Source of the DNA: CAZZGX01 sp964653715 | Lineage (GTDB): Bacteria; Patescibacteriota; Minisyncoccia; Ryanbacterales; GWA2-47-10b | Direction of reading: 5' to 3' | Length of the DNA: 13,563 bases | NCBI GenBank assembly: GCA_964653715.1 | Contig: CAZZGX010000017.1 | Location: 1-13,563, forward strand | Part shown: piece after piece, positions 1 through 6,792 of the stretch | Position numbering within the stretch: the stretch's first letter is position 1 | Layout: the number at the start of each line of letters is the position of its first letter | Made by a program: the position numbers and the translations under genes | The notes under the pieces: generated by a model | The model's input: only the letters and a program-made list of their open reading frames with translations | What the model was told of the DNA's origin: nothing | Databases searched by the model: none

Positions 1-409
1 CTACGTTTGCAACGGCATCACCGTAGGTAAGTAAAAAGTTTTCATCTTCACCGATGTATTTTTTGATACGCGCGATGCGGCTTCCGGTGTCGCACTCAAG
101 ACCCGTGTCAACAAACGTAATATTCCAATTCGGCGTTTTGTTTTCGTGGTGATGAATTGTTTTCTTACCCGATCCCAGCTGAAGTGTAAAATCGTGCGCA
201 AGCTCGTCGTAATTCAAAAAATAATCTTTGATCATCTCACCCTTATATCCAAGGCACAAAATAAAATCATTGTACCCGTAGTGAGAGTACAATTTCATAA
301 TGTGCCACAGGATCGGCCGATCGCCCACCATAACTAAAGGTTTAGGACGAAACTCAGTCTCCTCGCGAAGGCGTGTACCTTTCCCCCCACAGAGAATAAC
401 TACCTTCAT
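1..409 (-). CDS. rfbF: Glucose-1-phosphate cytidylyltransferase, N-terminal part (cut by window edge)
   Basis: The first 136 codons of a nucleotidyltransferase that makes CDP-glucose from CTP and glucose 1-phosphate, the first step towards CDP-3,6-dideoxyhexoses such as abequose, paratose or tyvelose. Seen: the N-terminal signature ILCGGKGTRLREET at residues 5-18, the RPKPLVMVGDRPILWHIM segment at 21-38 holding the conserved Lys, a GYKGEMIKDYF stretch at 54-64, and the metal-binding LTYGDAV at 127-133. The RPKP and YKG...IKDYF pattern fits RfbF better than RfbA (dTDP) or GalU (UDP). The ATG at 409 gives the exact family N-terminus. No clear Shine-Dalgarno precedes it. It follows the upstream GT-C gene after 15 bases, so it is probably the fourth gene of that operon. 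The C-terminal half lies outside the window, and rfbG (CDP-glucose 4,6-dehydratase) would be expected beyond it. Confidence 0.92.
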   Translation of the reverse strand, partial: MKVVILCGGKGTRLREETEFRPKPLVMVGDRPILWHIMKLYSHYGYNDFILCLGYKGEMIKDYFLNYDELAHDFTLQLGSGKKTIHHHENKTPNWNITFVDTGLECDTGSRIARIKKYIGEDENFLLTYGDAVANV

Positions 410-424
410 AAGTTCTAATAAACA

Positions 425-1801
425 CTATACGCGCCTGAAAGTCAATATCTGTCGTCGCGCTTTGATCTCCGAAAGCCCCACTGCCGCAAGAAGAAACATA
501 AATGGACTTACGCTATAACGATAGCGGGGGTGGGCTACAGCCCCACCAGCGACCAAGGCAGTAAGCAGAATCGCTAACAGTAAAAAAAGTGCGAGCGCAC
601 GCAATGCGCCCTTAGCTGAACGAAGAATAGCTACGCTCCCAATAACTATCAAAATATTTATGCCAAGCCAAAAAAGGAACCCAACGGAAAAAAGAATAAA
701 AGTTGTCGGATCTTTTGTGAGTGCGTTTAATAATCCTTTGGCGTCACCCAGCAAGACAAGACTACTCATATTGATCGCGGGTACAAGGTGTAACTGGGTA
801 TCACGAGCGATCTGTCGCAAACCATCGCTTATAAAAAACGGGGCTGTTTTGGCGATATGGAAAAGACCAAATTGGAATGGATATTGCCGGATATAATCGA
901 GCCCAACCTGCCACATATATGGAGCGTGCCGCAAGGAGCCTACTTTACCCGCCCTCACTTCTTCAATGTAGGGATCAACCATCTCAAGTCGCTCCTGAAA
1001 AAGACGCTCGGCATCGCGCTCTGATATGCCATTTTTATACGCGTAAAAATGAGGTGCGTGCGAATGGTACAATTGCCAACTTGCAACCGAAGATAATTCC
1101 GCGCGGCCAAACAAGACTTTGTTGCGAAACATCCATGGACTCACTACTACAAGCCACCCAGCAAGAAAAACACCAAAAAAGATGCTAACTTGCTTTAAAG
1201 AGAAGTGTTTCCCGACAAGATAAAACACTAGCACTGCCGGCAAAAGTATTTCGCCCACAGGACGCACCATTGTTGCAATTCCCAACAAAACTCCGGGAAC
1301 TAGCGCGCCAGTAAAAAGACTATCTCGATATATGAGAAGAACGTAAAGAAAAGTAAGAACAAAGAATATAAAAAGCGGTTCAGTTACGATATAGTTTGAA
1401 TAAAAAATTCCCGCGGGTTCAAAAGCAAAAAACAGCGCCGCCGTCCACGCGATCTTTTGCGAGAATAAAAGTCCAATGCGCCAAAGCAGTACCGCGCCAA
1501 GCCCCATAATCACATTCTGGATGACTGGTATAGCAAGAGAGTTTGGAAAAACCCTCGCCACTCCAGCGAGAAACAGAGGATATCCCGGCACCTCATAACT
1601 ATTAGGCTCGCCGGTTTCAGGTTGTATGAATTGACGCGTCTCGTAAAGTGCGCGCGCATCATCGAGATAACTGTACGAATCAGAACCGATGAAAGGGAAA
1701 TTGGGCGTATAGGCGAAAAAAAATACAAAAAAAATCATCCGCACGATAAACGTTATAGAAAAAATTATTACTTCTGATCTGTATCGCCCAAGTGTGCTCA
1801 T
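425..1801 (-). CDS. GT-C membrane glycosyltransferase (GT39/ArnT-like)
   Basis: A 458-residue multi-pass membrane protein of the GT-C fold, the class that transfers sugar from a polyprenyl-phosphate donor on the outer face of the membrane. Seen: an N-terminal helix at about 11-32, then an external loop with the expected acidic site (GSDSYSYLDDAR, Asp41), a PGYPLFLAG turn at 72-80, about ten further hydrophobic segments, and a short basic tail. Acceptor and sugar cannot be read from sequence. The reading frame opens 24 bases further out at a GTG, but the ATG at 1801 overlaps the stop of the upstream GT2 gene as ATGA, so translational coupling is likely and I chose that start. Neither start has a Shine-Dalgarno. 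It resembles the GT-C at 6793-8151 in the Asp41 site, the PGYPxFLA turn and an LLWRIG segment. Alternative: another lipid-linked-sugar enzyme of the same clan. Confidence 0.88.
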   Translation of the reverse strand: MSTLGRYRSEVIIFSITFIVRMIFFVFFFAYTPNFPFIGSDSYSYLDDARALYETRQFIQPETGEPNSYEVPGYPLFLAGVARVFPNSLAIPVIQNVIMGLGAVLLWRIGLLFSQKIAWTAALFFAFEPAGIFYSNYIVTEPLFIFFVLTFLYVLLIYRDSLFTGALVPGVLLGIATMVRPVGEILLPAVLVFYLVGKHFSLKQVSIFFGVFLAGWLVVVSPWMFRNKVLFGRAELSSVASWQLYHSHAPHFYAYKNGISERDAERLFQERLEMVDPYIEEVRAGKVGSLRHAPYMWQVGLDYIRQYPFQFGLFHIAKTAPFFISDGLRQIARDTQLHLVPAINMSSLVLLGDAKGLLNALTKDPTTFILFSVGFLFWLGINILIVIGSVAILRSAKGALRALALFLLLAILLTALVAGGAVAHPRYRYSVSPFMFLLAAVGLSEIKARRQILTFRRV

Positions 1802-2511
1802 GAAAGAGGGGCAAAACGATACCACAAAAGTTTCATGAGAATGCGATAGGCGTGATACCAGCGGATTTTCTTGCCTTCCTCAAAACTGCGCGCGCGGTAG
1901 GTAATGGGAACTTCAAGAATTTTGTACCCAGACCTGATGGCCTTGGCAACAAGCTCTGACTCCATTTCAAAGTGATTACATTCAAGCGAGAAGCTATCTA
2001 GGATGCTTTTCTCAAATGATTTGGAGGCAGTGAGCACATCGGATAGGTTTGTCCTCAAAACAATATTAAAAATCTTATTTATCAAAAGGCCGCCCCATAA
2101 ATATGTTTTATATTGGTAGCTGTTTTTCTCGCGACCCAACACCCGCGAGCCGAAAACAATTTTTGCCTTACCATCTAAAATCGGTTTTAAAATAAGCGGG
2201 AAATCTTCCGGCTGGTACTCTAAATCCGCGTCCTGACGGATCAAAATTTGTCCAGAGGCCGCGTGCATGCCATCGCGCCAGCTTTTCCCAACACCTTCAT
2301 TTCTATCGTGCAAAATAACCTTAATCATCGGGTCGCGCCCAAACTCCTGCATAATTTCCCCTGTGCCGTCAGTCGAAAAGTTATCAACAAGAATAATTTC
2401 TTTTTCGAGGCCAAGAACATTGGCTTTTTTTGTACGCTCAACAACATTGCGAATCGTATTACATTCGTTGTAGGCAGGTATAATAATTGAGACTTTAGTG
2501 TGATACTTCAT
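1798..2511 (-). CDS. DPM1-like GT2 family glycosyltransferase (polyprenyl-phosphate sugar synthase type)
   Basis: A 237-residue GT-A fold transferase that probably moves a sugar from a nucleotide donor to polyprenyl phosphate on the cytoplasmic side of the membrane. Seen: VSIIIPAYNE at 7-16, ILVDNFSTDGT at 40-50, the metal-binding DAD at 94-96 inside QDADLEYQPEDF, GSRVLGR at 121-127, and the DPM1/ArnC-type C-terminal pattern FEMESELVAK (181-190) followed by VPITYRARSFEEGKKIRW (201-218). It lacks the C-terminal membrane helices of GtrB-like proteins and so matches the short DPM1 form. The ATG at 2511 overlaps the preceding stop as ATGA and directly precedes the conserved start. A TTG seven codons earlier is possible but less likely. 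It sits between two GT-C genes that could use its lipid-linked product (inference). Confidence 0.92.
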   Translation of the reverse strand: MKYHTKVSIIIPAYNECNTIRNVVERTKKANVLGLEKEIILVDNFSTDGTGEIMQEFGRDPMIKVILHDRNEGVGKSWRDGMHAASGQILIRQDADLEYQPEDFPLILKPILDGKAKIVFGSRVLGREKNSYQYKTYLWGGLLINKIFNIVLRTNLSDVLTASKSFEKSILDSFSLECNHFEMESELVAKAIRSGYKILEVPITYRARSFEEGKKIRWYHAYRILMKLLWYRFAPLS

Positions 2512-4232
2512 AAACTCGACATTTTTTCCCAAATTTGAATCTCTTCCGACCCTTCTCCAAATGTTTTGACAAGAGAGTAGTGAGATACAACAAATTCCTC
2601 AATGACTGGGTACGGCTTGTAAAAATAATTTTTCATTCTGCTATCCACCACGGCGTACTTTGGCGGATTCGCGGCTAGTGCAGTATAGAACTCGTGCGGC
2701 GTGGGGGAAGTACCAAAACGTTGGTCAAAGCCAGGTGCAAGAGGAATATCCGGCGCATAAATATCGAGAAATACGCGGCGCCGCGCAATCAAAACAGGTA
2801 AGGGGTTCGCGGTAAGCACTGGCTCATCAAGCTTCGTATGACCAGCAAAAAACAGCGAAGCGTTGTCCACGGACTCGCGTGTCCAGCTCCATCCTCCTGT
2901 GAGAGGACTGTGATACCACGCCAGGCTTGTAGTGTATAGACCCACTATAGAGAAAACGCCGATCGCCGCAAACAGTTTAGGAGCATCGCGCCATGGAAAA
3001 AGGACGACGAGAAGGGCTGTTGCCAATGTTAGAGGAGGGATGAGCTCTCGAATATAACCCGGCGTCCAAAAAGAGTATGCGGCGATAAGCGTAGTAATCC
3101 AAAAAACGATTAAGCTTATTTCATTTTTATATATCCAGAGGCGCGCTTGAAACTGTTCTTTGAAAACCGCAAACCGCAGAAAAACGTATACGAACAGACT
3201 GGTAAAGATCGTCATAAAAAGAAATACGTACGGCCGGAACGTACCGCGTACAAAAATCAATCCTGAGTGAAAAAAGAGTGCGCTGCTTACTATGAGTACC
3301 GAGCACACGGCCACTATCCGCCCCAGCATGCGTTTGTTCGGGAAATATAACTGCACGATTGATGCGAGAAAAACAATAAAACCCGCGAGAAGAAACCATG
3401 CTTGAGCGGCAATCTTTTCTATGAACGCGAGACTCCACGCCCGTACCATCTCGGCGCTCAAAAGTCCGCTTTGAGAAGCCAGCGGATTGGGAGTCAGATA
3501 ATGCACCCCTTGAAGTCTCAAGATGTCAGCAGCAATCCCAAACCAAAAGTCAACGGCGCGTGCTACGTTATGCGATGCTACCCATATAAAAAGCGGGGCG
3601 AATCCAAGAGCCACTCCCACAAAAAGCAATACGCCATTTTTTAAAATTGTAAAAAATACTTTCGTATTTTCTTGGTACGCGTTATACAAAATAGCGAGAC
3701 CTCCTGCCGCCATAAACGCAACTGCCGAATGCCTCTCAACGTAGCCCAATCCCATACACGCGCCGGACAAAATAAAAAAATACCATCGCTTCTTTTTAAA
3801 TCCCTCCACCAGAAACAAGGCTGATACGATAACAAACAATATAAGAAGCGTCTCGGTTTTTATCTGTTGCCCATTCCAAAGTATATAAGGGTTTGCGGCA
3901 TAGAGTAGCCCCGCAACAACGCCAACTTTTCTTGAAAATAATCTTGACCCTAAGAGGAAAAGAAACCCGGCGCTCGCAGACGAAATCAGTATGATGGGGA
4001 GACGAAAGGTAAAGAGTGAAGGACCGAACATCCCCACGGAAACGCGAATCAGCCACAACAGCATCGGCGCACGGCTTGAGTAGTCGGCGATGGGGATGCC
4101 AAAACGCCCCCACTTGAGCGCGTCGAGCGCGTAATACCCCTCATCAGCGCTCGCGAGCGTAAAGTGATAGACAACGAAGTAGCCTACAATCGCAAAAAAG
4201 ACAACACCAAAAAATATGAGACTGTCGCGCAT
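2508..4232 (-). CDS. GT39-family membrane glycosyltransferase (GT-C)
   Basis: A 574-residue integral membrane transferase expected to take sugar from a lipid-phosphate donor at the outer face of the membrane. Seen: a first helix at about 5-26, then the catalytic acidic pair in SADEGYYALDA (Asp30-Glu31), and YSSRAPMLLWL at 51-61, the usual PMT/ArnT pattern of an acidic pair followed by Y-x-x-R-x-P. Many hydrophobic helices follow. The last 130 or so residues are mostly soluble and probably face outward. I chose the ATG at 4232 because the first helix begins there. The frame is open for 44 more codons upstream, but that part runs through the intergenic terminator and has no membrane-protein character. 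It is the first gene of the left-hand minus-strand operon, and its TGA overlaps the ATG of the GT2 gene. The sugar and acceptor are unknown. Confidence 0.9.
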   Translation of the reverse strand: MRDSLIFFGVVFFAIVGYFVVYHFTLASADEGYYALDALKWGRFGIPIADYSSRAPMLLWLIRVSVGMFGPSLFTFRLPIILISSASAGFLFLLGSRLFSRKVGVVAGLLYAANPYILWNGQQIKTETLLILFVIVSALFLVEGFKKKRWYFFILSGACMGLGYVERHSAVAFMAAGGLAILYNAYQENTKVFFTILKNGVLLFVGVALGFAPLFIWVASHNVARAVDFWFGIAADILRLQGVHYLTPNPLASQSGLLSAEMVRAWSLAFIEKIAAQAWFLLAGFIVFLASIVQLYFPNKRMLGRIVAVCSVLIVSSALFFHSGLIFVRGTFRPYVFLFMTIFTSLFVYVFLRFAVFKEQFQARLWIYKNEISLIVFWITTLIAAYSFWTPGYIRELIPPLTLATALLVVLFPWRDAPKLFAAIGVFSIVGLYTTSLAWYHSPLTGGWSWTRESVDNASLFFAGHTKLDEPVLTANPLPVLIARRRVFLDIYAPDIPLAPGFDQRFGTSPTPHEFYTALAANPPKYAVVDSRMKNYFYKPYPVIEEFVVSHYSLVKTFGEGSEEIQIWEKMSSL

Positions 4233-4247
4233 AGAATGAATTACTCT

Positions 4248-4276
4248 ACTATATGACACGCAATGCATTTCGTAAA
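4248..4276 (-). promoter_or_regulatory. Possible sigma70-type promoter for the left glycosyltransferase operon
   Basis: On the minus strand TTTACG (4271-4276) and TATAGT (4248-4253) are 17 bases apart, four of six and five of six matches to the -35 and -10 consensus. The predicted transcript would start near 4241, leaving only about nine untranslated bases before the ATG at 4232. That is short, and no Shine-Dalgarno is visible. The -35 lies just past the T-tract of the preceding terminator. Confidence 0.38.
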
Positions 4277-4280
4277 TAAT

Positions 4281-4313
4281 AAAAAAGAGCCGCTCCATCT
4301 TCATAAAGCGGCT
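4281..4313 (-). terminator. Intrinsic terminator after the DUF4760-like gene
   Basis: The minus strand has a 7-bp stem AGCCGCT/AGCGGCT (4307-4313 with 4288-4294), a 12-base loop, and then CTTTTTT followed by TATTATTT. The first arm starts at the stop codon of the broken gene, so the terminator closes that unit and separates it from the operon that begins at 4232. On the plus strand the hairpin is followed by no T-run, so it acts one way. Confidence 0.75.
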
Positions 4314-4862
4314 TAGTAAAACCGTGGTTCCGAGTAGCCGTGTTCGATCCGGTACTTTTCGCACACGTGGTAAAGGTGCTCAAAAGCAAAGAACTGTTCC
4401 TGGTTATCCCGCTTCTCGCGCAACCACTTGATGAGGGCTTCCGTTCTTCTCCAACATCTCCAGATCACATCCCAGTAGTTTTCGAGGATGGGGTCGGGAT
4501 CAATTTGACCTTCCCTTATCAGATAGGCCCACTCTGTGGAACATCTGGATGGCATCCTCGCACGCGATCGAGTGCTTTTTGAGCTCGCTTTCTTCAACGT
4601 CCTCAATACTCACCGGGACACTTTCGTAGATATACCTTCGGGCACTGCGAACTTTTTCTGATTGTAAATCCTGAAATATCGTCAGCGCGGCTTGGAGTTT
4701 TCGGTTCTTTTCTTGGCCTTCAAACTGACCACGAATGTAATACAAAGTCCAAGCGACAATGCCGACATAGAGGCTCGTAATAAGCAGGATGCCGATCGAA
4801 ACAAAAAGTGATGTAAGCGCTATATGGGCGTTCAATCATTCAAGTATTTGTCCCGTATGCAT
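4313..4862 (-). pseudogene. Broken membrane-anchored protein, DUF4760-like, with an in-frame stop and a frameshift
   Basis: Two reading frames together give one protein of about 182 residues. An N-terminal helix (SLFVSIGILLITSLYVGIVAW) is followed by a soluble helical region with LQAALTIFQDLQSEKVRSAR, which resembles DUF4760-type anchored proteins of unknown function. The first frame runs 4835-4500 and ends shortly after QMFHRVG. The natural continuation YLIREGQIDPDPILENYW lies in the +1 frame and runs to the TAA at 4313, so one extra base sits near 4526 in a GGGCC run. The first frame has only a TTG start (4835), directly behind a TGA. An in-frame ATG at 4862 would read MHTGQILE-stop-LNAHIALTS, so the TGA at 4836-4838 looks like a lost Trp codon. 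Two lesions favour true decay, although sequencing error at the frameshift is possible. The gene follows the small membrane protein by eight bases and has its own terminator. The family call rests on general pattern only. Confidence 0.68.
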
Positions 4863-4870
4863 ACAGGTAC

Positions 4871-5092
4871 TCAATGGCGCTCTATGCGAATAGAGATAAA
4901 GAATGTGAGATGGGACAGGATAAAACAGAATGCTCCCGCGACCAGAACACTCGTACCCAAACCACTCGCCTTACCAAGAATCAATATTCCGCCAGTGATG
5001 GCAAGAATAAGGCTTAGCACGGTCAAAGCAAGCGCGTATCCCCACAGCTTGAGCCCAAGATCCAGTCTTCTTCCCACTGTAAGTCTTTTCAT
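4871..5092 (-). CDS. Small two-helix membrane protein of unknown function
   Basis: A 73-residue protein I do not recognise. A basic start (MKRLTVGRRLDLGLKLW) is followed by two hydrophobic segments at about 18-40 and 46-67, joined by a short GKASGLG turn, and a basic end (RIERH). By the positive-inside rule both ends would lie in the cytoplasm. Support for a real gene is good: an AAGGAG site seven bases before the ATG and a promoter close to consensus upstream. It heads a short unit with the broken DUF4760-like gene, so it may be a membrane partner of it (inference). No catalytic motif is visible. Confidence 0.75.
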   Translation of the reverse strand: MKRLTVGRRLDLGLKLWGYALALTVLSLILAITGGILILGKASGLGTSVLVAGAFCFILSHLTFFISIRIERH

Positions 5093-5124
5093 GTTTCGCT
5101 CCTTGCTCGAGGAAGTCCGAACCG

Positions 5125-5153
5125 ATTATACTGTTATTTCCAGATTTTGTCTA
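5125..5153 (-). promoter_or_regulatory. Strong sigma70-type promoter for the small membrane protein unit
   Basis: On the minus strand TAGACA (5148-5153) and a perfect TATAAT (5125-5130) are exactly 17 bases apart. Transcription would begin near 5118, giving a leader of about 25 bases that includes the AAGGAG site before the ATG at 5092. The -35 box begins within a few bases of the T-tract of the radical SAM gene's terminator. Confidence 0.72.
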
Positions 5154-5154
5154 T

Positions 5155-5187
5155 AATCAAAAAATAAAAAGGCGCTGGAGCGCCTTT
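5155..5187 (-). terminator. Intrinsic terminator after the radical SAM gene
   Basis: The minus strand reads an 8-bp stem AAAGGCGC/GCGCCTTT (5180-5187 with 5168-5175) around a TCCA tetraloop, followed by a T-rich tract with TTATTTTTT. It lies about ten bases beyond the stop codon at 5198. Stem and tract are both strong. Confidence 0.85.
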
Positions 5188-5197
5188 GTGTAGTCTA

Positions 5198-6727
5198 TTA
5201 GCTAAATGCTGCGACCATACTTTTTCTGTGGTCAATGAACGACGGAGAGTTGATTTCGAGCCATGCTGCTTGGCGGATCTCCTCGATCTTGCTAGCTGAT
5301 ACGACGGAGTTCGTAATACTGGATCGTGTCCATGACATGCGGTCTGGGTCAAAGTCGTGGGGAAGCCATCCTTTCTCAAGAGCGAGATCAAAAAGTGGGG
5401 TACCGGGTAGCGGTAAAACTGCATAGAAGTTGCACCAGTCTATACCGGCTGCCCGATGCTGTCGCGCGAGTTCTACCGTGGCCTCGATTTCACTCTGTGT
5501 CTCGTCCGGATAGCCAAGCATGTAATTGCCCCCAACCTTGAGATTATAGCGTTTCGCAATACGAATGAGCTTCGGGATATCCATATGTTCCGGATCCCAT
5601 TTGTTGGTTGCATATTGTCGGATGAGACGCGGAGTCGCGGACTCGAAAGCAAGAACGATATCCCTGAAATTTGCCTCCGCAAGAACTTCGATGATTTTTT
5701 CATCCGGCTCATAGTTTCTTCCATGCCCGACCCGGTGGAACATATGTATAACGTTGAGACCGTTTACGTCAGATATTGCAACGCCGGCATTCTGAATCTT
5801 GCGAAGCAGATCGAGCGCGCGCGCTTTATGGCCGAAGAGCATGTCGTCTTCGAGAAATACATTTGTGACACCAAGATCTTTGAGATATTCGAGTTCTCGT
5901 AACACCCGATCGTCTGACTTTATACGGTACTGGCCAATGGGGCCTGATATGCTCCCCTCTGTCTCACCCGCAATATGGCAATAGGTACATCTAAACGCGC
6001 AACCCATAGAAGTGGTCATCGAACCATAACGGTGCTCTTCGCCCAAGGGCCGCTCGAATCCTCCGTGGGAGCGAGCAATCTTCCAGTAGCGCTCGAGTGG
6101 GAGCAAGCGCCATGCTGGCATCGGGAGTTGATCCAAGTCTCGTATGACATCTTGTGGCAAGGTTGGTCTCTCTCCATCGCGCCAGGCAACTCCACGGATA
6201 TGAGAGAAGTCACGCCCATGCTTTGCGGCATCTGTAATCTCGCGAATCGTGAAGTCTGCTTCTGAAAGGCAGACCACGTCAACACTGCTTGATAGAAAAC
6301 GCTTACGCCGTGCGCGCGCGTTGACACCACCAGCGATGATAAGCTTTTCAGGAAATACTCTCTTAATGAGACGCGCCGTACGGAGCACCATTGTCTCCTG
6401 GTCTGTGAAAAGTGAGGTGAGCCCGACAATGTCTACGTCAGCGACTTCCTCGAGGATGCGCTCGTCAGATACCCCAGTTCTCCATAGGCCCGTTTCGAGT
6501 CTCGTCGGGTGTGTAAAAATTGCATCAAGGTCATCTTTCTCATTTCCTACACACGCATCGAATATACGCGTCTCAACTCCGTGTTCAATGAGAGACGCGG
6601 CAAGCTGTGGGTAAGCAAGTGATCCATTGGGTTTGCATATTGTCGCGGGACGATCTATTCCCTCCGCCGGCAAATTCTGTGCCGGAGGATAGAGAAGAAG
6701 TACATTTGGCTCTACTGGCCATGGCAT
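5198..6727 (-). CDS. Radical SAM enzyme with N-terminal B12-binding-like domain
   Basis: A 509-residue protein of the class B cobalamin-type radical SAM layout. Residues 1 to about 170 look like a B12-binding Rossmann domain: VLLLYPPAQN at 9-18, GSLAYPQLAASLIEHG at 35-50, FDACVGN at 56-62 and LIIAGGVNAR at 129-138. The radical SAM core holds CAFRCTYC, with Cys243, Cys247 and Cys250 ready to bind the 4Fe-4S cluster, then FLEDDMLF at 291-298, VLAFESATPRLIR at 358-370 and GGNYMLGYPDET at 399-410. Relatives carry out radical methylations, ring formation and other hard carbon chemistry. The substrate here cannot be told. The cobalamin motif DxHxxG is not seen: DACVG stands in its place, as in many class B members. 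The start is firm, with AAAGGAGG at 6735-6742 seven bases before the ATG. It has its own promoter and terminator. Its place among glycan genes suggests sugar or lipid modification, but that is only inference. Confidence 0.93.
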   Translation of the reverse strand: MPWPVEPNVLLLYPPAQNLPAEGIDRPATICKPNGSLAYPQLAASLIEHGVETRIFDACVGNEKDDLDAIFTHPTRLETGLWRTGVSDERILEEVADVDIVGLTSLFTDQETMVLRTARLIKRVFPEKLIIAGGVNARARRKRFLSSSVDVVCLSEADFTIREITDAAKHGRDFSHIRGVAWRDGERPTLPQDVIRDLDQLPMPAWRLLPLERYWKIARSHGGFERPLGEEHRYGSMTTSMGCAFRCTYCHIAGETEGSISGPIGQYRIKSDDRVLRELEYLKDLGVTNVFLEDDMLFGHKARALDLLRKIQNAGVAISDVNGLNVIHMFHRVGHGRNYEPDEKIIEVLAEANFRDIVLAFESATPRLIRQYATNKWDPEHMDIPKLIRIAKRYNLKVGGNYMLGYPDETQSEIEATVELARQHRAAGIDWCNFYAVLPLPGTPLFDLALEKGWLPHDFDPDRMSWTRSSITNSVVSASKIEEIRQAAWLEINSPSFIDHRKSMVAAFS

Positions 6728-6768
6728 GAAATTGCCTCCTTTATTGTCAAGGAAATAAGACTTGAGCT

Positions 6769-6777
6769 AGTATAGCA
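6769..6777 (-). promoter_or_regulatory. Extended -10 promoter for the radical SAM gene
   Basis: The minus strand reads TGCTATACT, an extended -10 (TGn plus TATACT, five of six matches). No good -35 box is seen at the right distance, which is usual for extended -10 promoters. The transcript would begin near 6762, giving a leader of about 35 bases that contains the AAAGGAGG site at 6735-6742. The site lies in the 65-base gap after the upstream GT-C gene. I see no terminator in that gap, so read-through from upstream is also possible. Confidence 0.55.
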
Positions 6778-6792
6778 TAAAAACTGGAAAAA

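Noticed and set aside
4836..4838. Reassigned or read-through TGA codon in the DUF4760-like gene
   Set aside because: TGA ends at least four other genes here at clean ATGA joints, and the same gene also carries a frameshift. Decay is the simpler explanation.
4855..4864. A perfect ten-base palindrome GTATGCATAC around the lost ATG of the broken gene
   Set aside because: It could be an operator, but palindromes of this size occur by chance, there is no second copy nearby, and it lies downstream of the promoter inside the operon.
4519..5760. The peptide MFHRVG occurs both in the broken DUF4760-like gene and in the radical SAM gene
   Set aside because: The match is six residues long and the surrounding DNA and protein differ. 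No repeat or recombination trace extends beyond it, so it is most likely coincidence.
5456..5902. A 148-codon open frame on the plus strand
   Set aside because: It lies wholly inside the radical SAM gene on the opposite strand, lacks a ribosome binding site and shows no domain pattern. A chance frame.
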